Positions 17,684 to 26,653 are shown, counted from the first letter of the stretch. The stretch: DNA of 64,000 nt from [Actinomadura] parvosata subsp. kistnae (GCF_900323885.1 NZ_OOHJ01000018.1:186001-250000), one strand, 5' to 3'. Notes: generated by a model from the sequence alone, not told the origin. Made by a program: numbers and translations.

Positions 17684-18691
17684 TCACAAAACGGGAACGG
17701 GCCCCACGGATTCCCCCGGCACCAGCGTGCACGGGATCAGCGTGTGCGGCGGCGCGTCGGGCACGCCTTCGATCTGGTCGATCAGCGCGTCCACGGCCAG
17801 CCTCGCCAGCTCGGCGGCGGGCGCGGCCATGACGGTCAGCTCGGGCTCGATCATCTCGCCCAGCTCCCGCGTGGTGGACGCCGAGATCACCGACACGTCG
17901 CCGGGGATGGCACGCCCGGCCGCCCGCAGCCCCTTGGCCAGCCCCGCCGAGGCGCCCTCGTTGACCAGGACGACGGCGGTGCACGCGGGGTGCTCCTCGC
18001 ACAGCACGCGGGCGGCCTCCCGCCCCCCGGCTGACGTGCCGTCCACGGGGATGACCACGGGCGGCGTGCCGAGCGGCGCGATCGCGTCGCGGTAGGCCGA
18101 CTCGACGCGCATGATCCGGCCCGGCTCCGCACCGCCCTTCGTGCGCTGCGTGACGAGCGCGATGCGCTCGTGCCCGTAGGAGCGCAGGTGGGCGACCGCC
18201 TCGCGGAGCGTGGTGGCGAAGTCGATGTCCACGTACGGCAGGTCGTCGTTCTCGGTGCGGCCGATCAGCGCGAACGGGATGCCGCTGGCCACCAGCCGCT
18301 CGACCCGGGAGTCACGGATCTGCACCTCCATGAGCAGCGCCCCGTCGACCAGCCCGCCCGCGAGCAGGTGCGACATCTGCTCGTCGTCGTTGACCGGCCA
18401 CAGCACCAGGTCGTAGCCGCGCTCGCGGGCCCCGTGCGCGGCGCCCATGGCGAACTGGATCACGGTGGCGTTCGGCCGCGACTCCAGGTCGGGGTGGAGC
18501 AGGGCGAGGATGCGGGTGCGCGAGCTGGCCAGAGCGCGGGCCACGACGTTGCGCCGGTAGTTGAGCTCCTCGATGGCGGCCTCGATGCGGGCCCTGGTCT
18601 CGGGCGCGACCCGCTTGGTGCCGTTGAGCACGAAGGAGACCGTGGCGATGGAGACGTTCGCCCGGGCGGCGACGTCGCGCATCGTGACCAT
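17684..18691 (-). CDS. LacI family repressor of the thu-like sugar operon
   Basis: A 335-residue LacI/GalR regulator with N-terminal HTH (VTMRDVAARANVSIATVSFVLNGTKRVAPETRARIEAAIEELNYRRN) and a periplasmic-binding-protein-like sugar domain. The ATG at 18689-18691 places the HTH at the very N-terminus; an ATG 81 bp upstream would add an unlikely basic tail. It is divergent from the SBP/permease/ThuA operon, and two LacI-type operators lie in the gap. One overlaps its own putative promoter, suggesting autoregulation. Confidence 0.9.
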   Translation of the reverse strand: MVTMRDVAARANVSIATVSFVLNGTKRVAPETRARIEAAIEELNYRRNVVARALASSRTRILALLHPDLESRPNATVIQFAMGAAHGARERGYDLVLWPVNDDEQMSHLLAGGLVDGALLMEVQIRDSRVERLVASGIPFALIGRTENDDLPYVDIDFATTLREAVAHLRSYGHERIALVTQRTKGGAEPGRIMRVESAYRDAIAPLGTPPVVIPVDGTSAGGREAARVLCEEHPACTAVVLVNEGASAGLAKGLRAAGRAIPGDVSVISASTTRELGEMIEPELTVMAAPAAELARLAVDALIDQIEGVPDAPPHTLIPCTLVPGESVGPVPVL

Positions 18692-18770
18692 GGCTGCCCG
18701 CTCTCTTTGCCGGGAGACTTTCCTGAGTGAGCACCGAGCACTGCGACTATATATCCCGGCGGCCTTCGGC

Positions 18771-18784
18771 AAAACGCTTAACTT
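18771..18784. promoter_or_regulatory. LacI-type operator O1
   Basis: AAAACGCTTAACTT is an imperfect AAxCGCTT element. It lies upstream of the operon -35 box. On the minus strand it falls in the -35 region of a possible lacI promoter whose -10 is TATAGT, complement of 18748-18753 approximately. It resembles the second site at 18838-18850. Confidence 0.5.
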
Positions 18785-18788
18785 GTGG

Positions 18789-18817
18789 TTGACATCACAG
18801 ACAGATCAGCGCAACAT
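18789..18817 (+). promoter_or_regulatory. Promoter of the thu-like sugar operon
   Basis: A perfect TTGACA at 18789-18794 is followed by a 17-bp spacer and CAACAT at 18812-18817. It lies 130 bp before the SBP start and is bracketed by two LacI-type operators, as expected for sugar-inducible repression. Confidence 0.65.
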
Positions 18818-18837
18818 ACACAACAAGCGAACGCCGG

Positions 18838-18850
18838 TTAAGCGCTTTGA
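18838..18850. promoter_or_regulatory. LacI-type operator O2
   Basis: TTAAGCGCTTTGA contains the perfect palindrome AAGCGCTT (18840-18847) with a central CG, the classical LacI/GalR geometry. It lies about 20 bp downstream of the -10 box, where a bound repressor would block the start of transcription. Confidence 0.65.
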
Positions 18851-18949
18851 TCGATCAGCGCGGGCCGGCCCCCTCCCTCCATCTCCCCTGCTCTCCACCC
18901 CTCCACGGCCGATTTCCGCGACCCGCTCCAACGGGACAGGAGTCATCAC

Positions 18950-20176
18950 ATGGAGACAGCACAGAAGCGCCAGGGAAAGGCGCCCAAAGTGGCTGTCGCG
19001 GCGGCGCTGCTCGCCCCCCTCACGCTCACCGCGTGCACCGGGGCGGCCGCCTCCGGCACGGAATCCCCGAACACACTGACCATTCAGGACTATTACGACG
19101 AGACCCAGGACCCGATCTACCACTCGTGCGCGCGGAGCGTGGGCGTCTCCCTCGAGATCAGCCACGTCGCGGGCCCCGGGCTGATCCCCAAGGTGCTCCA
19201 GCAGAGCTCCTCCCGCACCCTGCCGGACGTGCTCATGCTCGACAACCCCGACGTGCAGCAGATCGCCAAGTCGGGCGCGCTCTCCCCGCTGTCCGACCAC
19301 GGCCTCACCGGCGAGGGCATGGTGCCCGCCGTGGTGCAGGCCGGCACGTACGCGGGCAAACTGTACGGGCTCGCCCCCGGCGTGAACACGCTGAGCATCT
19401 TCTACAACAAGGACCTGTTCGACCAGGCCGGCATCACCACCCCGCCCGCCACCTGGGACGAACTGCGCGCGGTCGCCCGCCGGCTGACCGGCCAGGGCCG
19501 TTACGGCTTCGCCATGAGCACGATCAACACGTACGAGGGCACCTGGCAGTTCCTGCCGTTCATGTGGGGCAACGGCGGCACCGAGCGGGACATCACGACG
19601 CCCCAGACCGTGCAGGCGCTGCGCTTCCTCGTCGATCTGCAGAACGACGGGTCGATGTCCAGGAGCTCGATCATCTGGAGCCAGGACGACGTGATCGACC
19701 AGTTCGTCGCGGGCAAGGCGGCGATGGTCGTCAACGGGCCCTGGCAGCTGCCCGCGCTCAAGAAGCAGCGGGAGGTGCGCTGGGGCGCGTTCACGATCCC
19801 CAAGCGGGACCCGTCGCAGACCACGGTCGCGCCGCTCGGCGGCGAGGTCTTCACGGTGCCACGCACCGGGAACCACGCCAAGATGGCCAAGGCCGGGCAG
19901 TTCGTGAAATGTCTCGTATCGCCGGAGAAGCAGCTCGAAACGGCCAGGATCAAGCAGAACGTGCCGTCCAACCCCGACGTCGCCGAGCAGGCCGGCAAGG
20001 AGAACCCCGCGCTCGCCCCGTTCGTCACGACCGTCAGGACCGCGCGCTCCCGCACCGCGCTGCTCGGCCCCGACTGGCCCAAAGCGGCCACCAAGATCTA
20101 CAACGCCGTGCAGATCGCCCTCACGGGCAAGGCCGCTCCCGCCGAGGCCCTGCGCCAGGCGCAAGGCGAGCAGTAA
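18950..20176 (+). CDS. CUT1 sugar ABC transporter substrate-binding lipoprotein
   Basis: A 408-residue family 1 extracellular solute-binding protein. The lipobox LTLTACTG near residue 25 marks it as a lipoprotein. The motif TPPATWDELRAVARRLTGQGRYGFA and the late WxxPxG-type region identify it as MalE/UgpB-like. It should capture an oligo- or disaccharide outside the membrane and deliver it to the two permeases that follow. It is the first gene of the operon, with two LacI operators upstream. The sugar cannot be read from sequence, but the ThuA and Gfo/Idh partners point to a disaccharide. Confidence 0.88.
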   Translation: METAQKRQGKAPKVAVAAALLAPLTLTACTGAAASGTESPNTLTIQDYYDETQDPIYHSCARSVGVSLEISHVAGPGLIPKVLQQSSSRTLPDVLMLDNPDVQQIAKSGALSPLSDHGLTGEGMVPAVVQAGTYAGKLYGLAPGVNTLSIFYNKDLFDQAGITTPPATWDELRAVARRLTGQGRYGFAMSTINTYEGTWQFLPFMWGNGGTERDITTPQTVQALRFLVDLQNDGSMSRSSIIWSQDDVIDQFVAGKAAMVVNGPWQLPALKKQREVRWGAFTIPKRDPSQTTVAPLGGEVFTVPRTGNHAKMAKAGQFVKCLVSPEKQLETARIKQNVPSNPDVAEQAGKENPALAPFVTTVRTARSRTALLGPDWPKAATKIYNAVQIALTGKAAPAEALRQAQGEQ

Positions 20177-20188
20177 AGGAGCACCGCG

Positions 20189-21127
20189 ATGACCTCAGCC
20201 CACCTGAGCCTGACCGTCGCGGCCGGCGAGCGCCGCACGATCCTGTGGACGCGGCTGCTGCGGCGCGCCACGCCCTGGCTGTTCTCCCTGCCCGCCGTCG
20301 TGTTCGTGGCGATGTTCTTCGGCTACCCGATCGTCCAGAACGTCGTCATGAGCTTCCAGGAGTACACCACCTCGACGTTCTACAGCGGTGCGGCGCCCTG
20401 GGTCGGCCTGGCGAACTACGCCACCATCCTGTCCAGCTACCTGTTCACCACCACGCTGGTCAACACCGCGCTGTTCACCGTCGGGTCCATCACCTTCCAG
20501 TTCGTCATCGGGCTCGCGCTGGCGCTGTTCTTCAAGCGCGCCTTCCCGCTCAGCGGGTTCCTGCGCTCGATGTTGCTGCTGCCGTGGCTGATCCCGCTCA
20601 TCGCCTCCAGCGCCGTCTGGAAATGGCTGCTCGACCAGGAGAGCGGCGCGCTCAACCAGTTCCTCGGCCTGTTCGGCGTGCCCGCCGTGCCCTGGCTCGT
20701 CGACCCGACGCTCGCGCTGGCCGGCGTCATCGGCGTCAACATCTGGCTGGGCATCCCGTTCAACGTCGCCATCCTCTACAGCGGGCTGCAGGCCGTGCCC
20801 AAGGAGCTGTACGAGGCGGGCTCGCTCGACGGCGCCACCGGGTGGAAGGCGTTCCGCCACATCACCTGGCCCAACCTGCGGCCCGTGGTCAGCGTCGTCA
20901 TCGTGCTCGGCGTCGTCTACACGCTCAAGGTCGTCGACATCATCCTCGGGCTGACCGGCGGCGGGCCCGCCAACTCCACCCAGACGCTGGCGACGAACGC
21001 GTACAACAAGTCGTTCGTCGAGTTCAACTTCGGGGAGGGGGCGGCGATCAGCAACGTCCTCATCGTCGTCTCGCTCGTCTTCGCCCTCGTCTACCTGTAC
21101 CTGTCGCGCCGGGAGCCGTCCGAATGA
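20189..21127 (+). CDS. CUT1 sugar ABC permease (MalF/UgpA-like)
   Basis: A 312-residue inner-membrane permease with six hydrophobic segments. The ATPase-docking EAA loop is KELYEAGSLDGATGWKAFRHITWPNLRPV. AAAGGAGC precedes the ATG by 7 bp, and the gene starts 12 bp after the binding-protein stop. Its TGA overlaps the ATG of the next permease (ATGA), showing translational coupling. No ATPase gene is in this operon. Confidence 0.9.
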   Translation: MTSAHLSLTVAAGERRTILWTRLLRRATPWLFSLPAVVFVAMFFGYPIVQNVVMSFQEYTTSTFYSGAAPWVGLANYATILSSYLFTTTLVNTALFTVGSITFQFVIGLALALFFKRAFPLSGFLRSMLLLPWLIPLIASSAVWKWLLDQESGALNQFLGLFGVPAVPWLVDPTLALAGVIGVNIWLGIPFNVAILYSGLQAVPKELYEAGSLDGATGWKAFRHITWPNLRPVVSVVIVLGVVYTLKVVDIILGLTGGGPANSTQTLATNAYNKSFVEFNFGEGAAISNVLIVVSLVFALVYLYLSRREPSE

Positions 21128-21975
21128 ACCTCACCGTCCGCCCGGGCGCGGGAGGCGCCCGCGCCGGCCTCGACCCGCGGCGGCTGCCGATGACCGCGCT
21201 GGGCGTGCTCTTCCTGGCCGTGATGTTGTTCCCCGTCTACTGGATGGTCAACAGCAGCCTGCAGTCCAGCTCCGGCGCCACCACCAGGGACTGGCTCCCG
21301 CTCGACGCCACCCTGTCGGGCTACGCGAAGGCCATCTCCGAGCAGGGACAGAACTTCGTCACGAGCCTGCTCATCGCCCTCGGCACCGTCGTGCTCACCC
21401 TGGTCGTCGCCACCCCCGCCGCCTACGGCCTGTCCCGCTTCCGCTCGCGCGGCGCGAGCACGTTCGTGCTGGTGCTGCTGATCACGCAGATGATCCCGGC
21501 CATGGTCATCGCGAACGCGCTCTACCCGCTGTTCAACCAGCTCTACCTGATCAACAACGTCTTCGGCCTCATCCTCGCCAACACCGCCGCCGGCATCCCG
21601 TTCGCGGTGCTGCTCATGCGGGCGTTCATGGGCTCCATCCCCCGGGCGCTCGTCGAGGCCGCCATGGTGGACGGGGCCGGGCAGCTGCGGGCGTTCCTCT
21701 CGATCGTCGTACCGATCAGCAAGAACGCGATCGTCACCGCCGCCCTGTTCACGTTCCTGTCCGCCTGGAGCGACTTCCTGTTCGCCCTCACCCTGACCAG
21801 CACGCCGGAAGTGCGGCCCATCACCCTCGGCATCTACGACTACATCAGCGCGAACACCCAGGACTGGGACACGGTGATGGCCACGGCGGTGCTCGCCTCC
21901 ATCCCCGCCGCCCTGCTCCTGATCTTCGCGCAGCGTTACATCGCGGCAGGCGCCGTCGCCGGCGCCGTCAAATAA
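21124..21975 (+). CDS. CUT1 sugar ABC permease (MalG/UgpE-like)
   Basis: A 283-residue second permease with six membrane segments. The EAA loop is RALVEAAMVDGAGQLRAFLSIVVPISKNA. It starts at the ATG overlapping the stop of the first permease. Together they form the translocation channel. As in many actinomycetes, a shared MsiK-type ATPase encoded elsewhere would have to energise it; that is inferred from the missing local ATPase. Confidence 0.9.
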   Translation: MNLTVRPGAGGARAGLDPRRLPMTALGVLFLAVMLFPVYWMVNSSLQSSSGATTRDWLPLDATLSGYAKAISEQGQNFVTSLLIALGTVVLTLVVATPAAYGLSRFRSRGASTFVLVLLITQMIPAMVIANALYPLFNQLYLINNVFGLILANTAAGIPFAVLLMRAFMGSIPRALVEAAMVDGAGQLRAFLSIVVPISKNAIVTAALFTFLSAWSDFLFALTLTSTPEVRPITLGIYDYISANTQDWDTVMATAVLASIPAALLLIFAQRYIAAGAVAGAVK

Positions 21976-21984
21976 GGAGAACTC

Positions 21985-22764
21985 ATGACGATCCGGGTCC
22001 TGGTGTGGGGCGAGAACCGCCACGAGCAGGCCGAGCCCGAAGTGGCCAAGATCTACCCCGACGGCATGCACAACGCCATCCGGCGCGGCATCGAGGAGCG
22101 GCTCGGCGAGCGGGCGACCGTACGGACCGCCACCCTTGACGACCCCGAGCACGGCCTGACCGAAGACGTGCTCGCCGCCACCGACGTGCTGACATGGTGG
22201 GGGCACGCCGCCCACGGCGAGGTGGCCGACGAGGTGGTGGAGCGCGTGCACCGGCACGTCCTGTCCGGCATGGGGCTGCTGGTGCTGCACTCCGGCCACT
22301 GGTCGAAGATCTTCACCAAGCTGATGGGCACCACCTGCACCCTGCGCTGGCGCAGCCAGAACGACCGCGAGCTCATCTGGACCGTCAACCCCACCCACCC
22401 CATCGCGCGCGGCATCCCGCACCCCATCGAGATCCCCGCCCAGGAGATGTACGGGGAGCAGTTCGACATCCCGACACCCGACGAGCTCATCTTCATCAGC
22501 TCCTTCACCGGGGGCGAGGTGTTCCGCAGCGGGTGCACGTTCCGCCGCGGCAACGGCAAGATCTTCTACTTCAGCCCCGGCGACCAGGACTACCCCGTCT
22601 ACCACCACCCCGACGTGCTGCAGGTCCTCGCCAACGGGGTCGAATGGGCGGCCGGCGACCCCGCGCGGCGCGAGCTGCCGACCCTGCTGCGGTACGAGAT
22701 GGGGGACTTCTTCAACGGGCACGGCTATCGGGGCGCCATGCACAACAAGGAGAGCGGCCAGTGA
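21985..22764 (+). CDS. ThuA-like protein
   Basis: A 259-residue protein of the ThuA family (glutamine-amidotransferase-like fold). Visible features include VWGENRHEQ, a WWGHAAHGEV loop, LLVLHSGHWSKIF and FSPGDQDYPVYHHPDVLQVLANGVEWA. In Sinorhizobium thuA lies with thuB and an ABC transporter for trehalose and related sugars and acts in 3-keto-sugar catabolism. AAGGAG precedes the start by 7 bp. It overlaps the next gene by 4 bp (GTGA). Confidence 0.85.
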   Translation: MTIRVLVWGENRHEQAEPEVAKIYPDGMHNAIRRGIEERLGERATVRTATLDDPEHGLTEDVLAATDVLTWWGHAAHGEVADEVVERVHRHVLSGMGLLVLHSGHWSKIFTKLMGTTCTLRWRSQNDRELIWTVNPTHPIARGIPHPIEIPAQEMYGEQFDIPTPDELIFISSFTGGEVFRSGCTFRRGNGKIFYFSPGDQDYPVYHHPDVLQVLANGVEWAAGDPARRELPTLLRYEMGDFFNGHGYRGAMHNKESGQ

Positions 22765-23903
22765 GTGCACGTCCGCTCCGCGTCGTCCAGGTGGGGGCCG
22801 GGGCGATGGGGCTGGCGTGGCTGCGCACTTTGGCCGCCTCCTCGGACGTCGAGCTGGTCGGCGTGGCCGACCTCGACGTGGCGCGCGCGGAGGCGGCCGT
22901 CCGCTCGCTCGACAGCCCGGACGGCGGTTCTGGCGGTTCTGGCGGCTCGCTTGGCTCGGGCGGCCCGCGTCATGAGTCCGTCATGGTGGCCGGCTCGCTC
23001 GGTGAGCTGCTCGCGTCCGTCGAGCCCGACGCGGTCGTGAACGTCACCGTCCCCGCGGCCCACAGCCCGGTGAACATCGAGGCGCTCTTCGCCGGCGTGC
23101 CCGTCCTGTGCGAGAAACCCGCCGCCCCGACCCTGGCCGAAGCACTCGTCCAGGCCGCCGCGTCGGAAGCCGCCGACCGGCTACTGATGATCAGCCAGTC
23201 GCGCCGCTACTTCGCCGCCCTGTCCACCTTCCGCGAACGCATCGCCGAGCTCGGCACCCCCGGCCTGCTCACCACGAGCTTCTTCCGCGCCCCCCACTTC
23301 GGCGGCTTCCGCGACGAGATGCCGCAACCCCTGCTGGTCGACATGGCCATCCACGCCTTCGACGCCAGCCGCTACCTCCTGCGCGCCGAGCCGGTCTCCG
23401 TCGTGTGCGAGAGCTGGAACCCGCCCTGGAGCTGGTACCAGGGGGACGCGTCCGCCACCGCCACCTTCCTGTTCTCCGACGGCACCCGGTACGTGTTCAC
23501 GGGGAGCTGGTGCGCGGAGGGCCGGGACACGTCCTGGAACGGCGAATGGCGCGCCGTCGCCGCCGGCGGCACCGCCACCTGGGACGGCGAGCGCCATGTC
23601 ACCTCCAGCGCTCGCGACCAGCCCGAGGACGTGGCTCCGGCCGCCCACGAGCAGATCGCCGGGGCACTCGCCGAGTTCGTGCACGCCCTACGAACCGGCT
23701 CCCAGCCCGACGGCACCATCCACGGCAACCTCCGCAGCCTGGCCATGGTCGAGGCGGCCGTCCGCTCAGCCGAGACAGGGGAAAGGGTGCAGATCGGGGC
23801 CTTGCTGGAGCGGGCGTACGAGGAGGCGCTGCTGTTGCCGGTGCGGGAGGAGGTCCGGGAACGGCTGAAGGCTTGGGGCGCGGCGGCCACCGTCCTGTCC
23901 TGA
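22761..23903 (+). CDS. Gfo/Idh/MocA family oxidoreductase (ThuB-like)
   Basis: A 380-residue NAD(P)-dependent dehydrogenase. The Rossmann motif is VVQVGAGAMGLAWLRTLA. The family motif EKP appears in VLCEKPAAPTLAEA, and a conserved catalytic-region helix follows (DMAIHAFDASRYLL). The GTG at 22761 overlaps the thuA-like stop. Together with ThuA it should oxidise sugars at C3, by analogy with ThuB. Residues about 55-70 form a Gly-Ser stretch (GGSGGSGGSLGSGG), which is unusual in the N-terminal domain and looks like a short repeat expansion. Confidence 0.85.
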   Translation: MSARPLRVVQVGAGAMGLAWLRTLAASSDVELVGVADLDVARAEAAVRSLDSPDGGSGGSGGSLGSGGPRHESVMVAGSLGELLASVEPDAVVNVTVPAAHSPVNIEALFAGVPVLCEKPAAPTLAEALVQAAASEAADRLLMISQSRRYFAALSTFRERIAELGTPGLLTTSFFRAPHFGGFRDEMPQPLLVDMAIHAFDASRYLLRAEPVSVVCESWNPPWSWYQGDASATATFLFSDGTRYVFTGSWCAEGRDTSWNGEWRAVAAGGTATWDGERHVTSSARDQPEDVAPAAHEQIAGALAEFVHALRTGSQPDGTIHGNLRSLAMVEAAVRSAETGERVQIGALLERAYEEALLLPVREEVRERLKAWGAAATVLS

Positions 23904-24305
23904 CCTCAGGGACGGGACACCGTCGCGCGGCGCGGGCCACAGCCTCGGTCTTCCCGGCCGTGACCCGCGCCCCCGAAGCGGGACCCGCACCGCGGCAGCG
24001 GTGACCCGCAGGCGCGGCAGGGCGCGACGTTCGCACGGGCAAGTGCCCCGGAACGTCATCGCCCCGCTCGCCCACCTCCCTCCCTCTCCCCTGCTCTCCG
24101 CGCCGTTTCCGCCGGCGCCGCCCGCGTGGCGTCCAACGAACGCGCGCCGCGTACGACGTCAGCAGGCGAGACGGTGAGTCGCGCGAGACGTGAGTCGCGC
24201 GAGACGTGAGTCGCGCGAGACGTGAGTCGCGCGAGAGGTGAGTCGCGCGAGACGGTGCTGCAAGCGAGGCGGTCAGCGGGTGTGACGGTGAGTCGGGCGA
24301 GACGG
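23904..24305. other. Intergenic region with short repeats, no gene seen
   Basis: The 402 bp between the convergent ThuB-like and S37 genes hold no convincing reading frame. The right half is dominated by the 16-bp array at 24174-24253 and a 33-bp duplication reaching into the S37 stop codon. The left half is GC-rich with no clear terminator. Confidence 0.6.
24174..24253. repeat. 5 x 16-bp tandem array
   Basis: Five copies of GTGAGTCGCGCGAGAC in a row, with one base change in copy 4. Each contains the 8-bp palindrome TCGCGCGA, so five palindromes are spaced exactly 16 bp apart. Confidence 0.95.
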
Positions 24306-24319
24306 TCAGCGGGTGTGAC
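24271..24319. repeat. 33-bp duplication of the S37 gene 3' end
   Basis: GGTCAGCGGGTGTGAC occurs at 24271-24286 and 24304-24319, 33 bp apart. The second copy contains the real stop and last codons of the S37 gene on the minus strand, so the first copy is a duplicated gene end. The linking 17 bp are a diverged unit of the neighbouring 16-bp array. Confidence 0.85.
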
Positions 24320-25688
24320 GGTCGGGAAGCATCGGATCGTCCGGAAGTGGCGCCGCCTCCGGGAGCCGCTGCTGCCCCATGGACACGTCCGCCCATCGGA
24401 GCAGCGTGGCCGTCGCCTCCGCCCGTTCCGCCTCGGGCAGCAGCGCGATGGACGCCCCGTGGTTCGCGCCCGGCGCGACGTACAGGTAGGAGTCACGCCT
24501 GCTCGGGGTGAACCGCTCGGCACTCCACGGATCGTTCTCGCCGTAGATGAACATCATGCGCTCCGAGCGCGTACGCACCCAGTGGTCCACGTCCAGCATC
24601 GGCCACGGATCGTGCCGGGACCGCAGCTCGGCGGGCAGAACGGAGTTGGGCTGGTACAGCCCTCGGTAGCGGGTCAGCCCGCGCAGGTGCCGGAAGGCGA
24701 GATCGGGCCAGCCGAGCTGGGTGGCCGCCTGGTAGTAGTACGGCGTGTAGTACTCCATGCCCTGATCGGTGTAGAAGGCGAAGGAGGCGACGTTGTCGAT
24801 CCAGGCGTACAACTCCTCGTCAGTCGCCGTCACGGCCGGCACGGACGGGCAGTCGGCCACGCCGAGGTACTGCCAGAACGCCCACGCCGTGTCGAGCACC
24901 GTCATCTCGAACGACCGGTCGGCGCTGCCCAGCGTCCGCCCGAACGTGTACCCGTTGCGCGCCGCGTCCGCCTCCAGCAGCGCCACCATCCGCTCGCGCC
25001 GCTTCAACGCCTCCCGCTGCACGTTCTCCAGCGCCGCGCGGCAGGCCGGGGTACCGACCCTGTCGAAGAACCGGTCATAGGCGAGATCCTGCGGGTTGAC
25101 CGGATCGTCGGGCGCAACATAGGCGACCACGCCATCCACGTCGTCCGGGTAGAAGCGGCGATGGTAGACCGAGGTCATCCCGCCCTTGCTCACCCCCGTC
25201 TGAATCCACTTCCCCGAGTAGATCGTCTTGAGCGCCTGAACGATGCGGTGCTCATCGGTGGCTTCCTGCCAGATCGTCAGGTCGTCCCAGTCGGCGGGCG
25301 ACGGCCGGGAGGAGCGGAAGAAACGGTGCTCGACGGAGACCTGGTTGCCGTCGAGCAGCCTGGTCGGCTCGGCACGCGAGGCCGCCGGGTTCACCGGCAG
25401 CCCGTACCCGCTGGTAGCGAGCACGACGGGTGCCTGCTCCGAACGATGGAGCAGAGTGAGACGCTGCTGAAAGACGCCCCGTCCGGGATGCCGATGGTCA
25501 GCGGGCTGCGTATAGGACAGGACGAAGAACCGATAGCCGGCGGGCTGCGTCTCCGACACCACGGTCAGACCGGGAATGGCCTTGAGCCGTTCAAGCAGCT
25601 CGTCCTGAGCTGCGGCGGTGACCGGAAGAGCGGGCAGGAGGAGGGCCAGGGTCGCTGCCGCCAACGCGGCCAGAAACCGTAATCGCAC
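24306..25688 (-). CDS. Secreted S37-family (PS-10-like) prolyl aminopeptidase
   Basis: A 460-residue serine peptidase related to the tripeptidyl aminopeptidase of Streptomyces mobaraensis. A signal peptide is followed by FFVLSYTQPADHRHP and SVEHRFFRSSRP. The nucleophile is in TGVSKGGMTSVYHRRFYPDDV, the catalytic Asp in FIYGENDPWSAE and His in APGANHGASI. These are family S37 hallmarks. GTG at 25686-25688 is chosen for its GAAGGAG 8 bp upstream and the immediate signal sequence. The SD lies in the 14-bp palindrome CTCCTTCGAAGGAG (25697-25710). Its last codons are duplicated 33 bp downstream. Confidence 0.85.
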   Translation of the reverse strand: MRLRFLAALAAATLALLLPALPVTAAAQDELLERLKAIPGLTVVSETQPAGYRFFVLSYTQPADHRHPGRGVFQQRLTLLHRSEQAPVVLATSGYGLPVNPAASRAEPTRLLDGNQVSVEHRFFRSSRPSPADWDDLTIWQEATDEHRIVQALKTIYSGKWIQTGVSKGGMTSVYHRRFYPDDVDGVVAYVAPDDPVNPQDLAYDRFFDRVGTPACRAALENVQREALKRRERMVALLEADAARNGYTFGRTLGSADRSFEMTVLDTAWAFWQYLGVADCPSVPAVTATDEELYAWIDNVASFAFYTDQGMEYYTPYYYQAATQLGWPDLAFRHLRGLTRYRGLYQPNSVLPAELRSRHDPWPMLDVDHWVRTRSERMMFIYGENDPWSAERFTPSRRDSYLYVAPGANHGASIALLPEAERAEATATLLRWADVSMGQQRLPEAAPLPDDPMLPDRHTR

Positions 25689-26074
25689 GACATGCGCTCC
25701 TTCGAAGGAGAACCGGTTTCGCCCGAAGGTATATCGATCATGCCCTCCCGACCACCCCACCCCAGACGAAAGCGGCCCAGCAAAAGCCCAACCCAACGGC
25801 CATGACCATCACGGCCCCTCCCACCTCACCCCATCCGAGGCACGGCGGGACAACACGAACCCAAGCCCCCGCCCCTGCCCGTCACACCCCTCACCCGCCC
25901 GAGACAAAGCAGGACATCAGGACCGCAAGGCCGCAAAGGCACTCGTCACACCCTCTCTCGCTTCCTCACCCCACACCGAGACGAAGTAACGGACGACAGA
26001 AAGAAGCACAGAGCTAACAGGCGCGAGGGTGACATCCCGTCGGGTGGTGTGGATCGAGCTACGAGCGGCGCGGG
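25689..26074. other. Intergenic region, no gene seen
   Basis: The 386 bp hold the start region of the S37 gene and a Pro/His/Thr-coding open stretch on the plus strand (25802-26017) with no ribosome site and no protein-like composition. No terminator or operator stands out, apart from the 14-bp palindrome over the S37 ribosome site. Confidence 0.5.
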
Positions 26075-26653
26075 TCACACCCCGATAAATCGGGACAGCA
26101 GGAGCGCAAGCCGACGCTCGTGACCATCATTCGGAAGCCTGCCCTGACGCATCAAGGTCGTCAGGCCATGCAACGCAGCCCAGAACGTCTCGGCCAGCGC
26201 CCCCAGCTCATCCTCGCTCTCCGCGTACGGCCGAACAGCAGCGGCCAGCTCGTTGAACGCCGCCCAGAGCGCAGGCGGCGCGTCGGGATCACCGAACGGC
26301 AGATCCACCTGGTGGTGGAACATCGCGTCGTAGAGCGCCGGCCGCCATCCGGCGAAGGCGGTATACGCCCGCGCAACGGCTTCCAGTGCCCCAGCCGCGT
26401 CGACCGCCTCCGTACGCGCAGCCCGCAACTCCTCAGCCATACTGGCGAACCCTTCGACCGCCACGGCGGTCATGATCGCCCCCTTGCCCTTGAAGTGGCT
26501 GTAGAGCACCGGCTGGCTGTACTCGACCCGCTCGGCAAGCCGCCGAGTCGTCACCGCCTCCCACCCCTCAGCCTCGGCCAGCTCCCTGGCCGCGGAAACG
26601 ATCAGCTTCTCCCGCTCGGCCCGAACCCGCTCACGCCGCGTCTGCATCGTCAT
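26075..26653 (-). CDS. TetR family transcriptional regulator
   Basis: A 192-residue TetR protein. The HTH reads LIVSAARELAEAEGWEAVTTRRLAERVEYSQPVLYSHFKGKGAIMTAVAVEGF. The C-terminal domain (ETFWAALHGLTTLMRQGRLPNDGHERRLALLLSRF) belongs to the TetR_C_33-like/WHG group; this sub-assignment is tentative. It is divergent from a DUF4267 membrane protein, with several repeated operators between them. Confidence 0.88.
   Translation of the reverse strand: MTMQTRRERVRAEREKLIVSAARELAEAEGWEAVTTRRLAERVEYSQPVLYSHFKGKGAIMTAVAVEGFASMAEELRAARTEAVDAAGALEAVARAYTAFAGWRPALYDAMFHHQVDLPFGDPDAPPALWAAFNELAAAVRPYAESEDELGALAETFWAALHGLTTLMRQGRLPNDGHERRLALLLSRFIGV

Noticed and set aside
25802..26017. 71-codon open frame
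   Set aside because: Pro/His/Thr/Arg-rich with no ribosome site or hydrophobic core; not protein-like.
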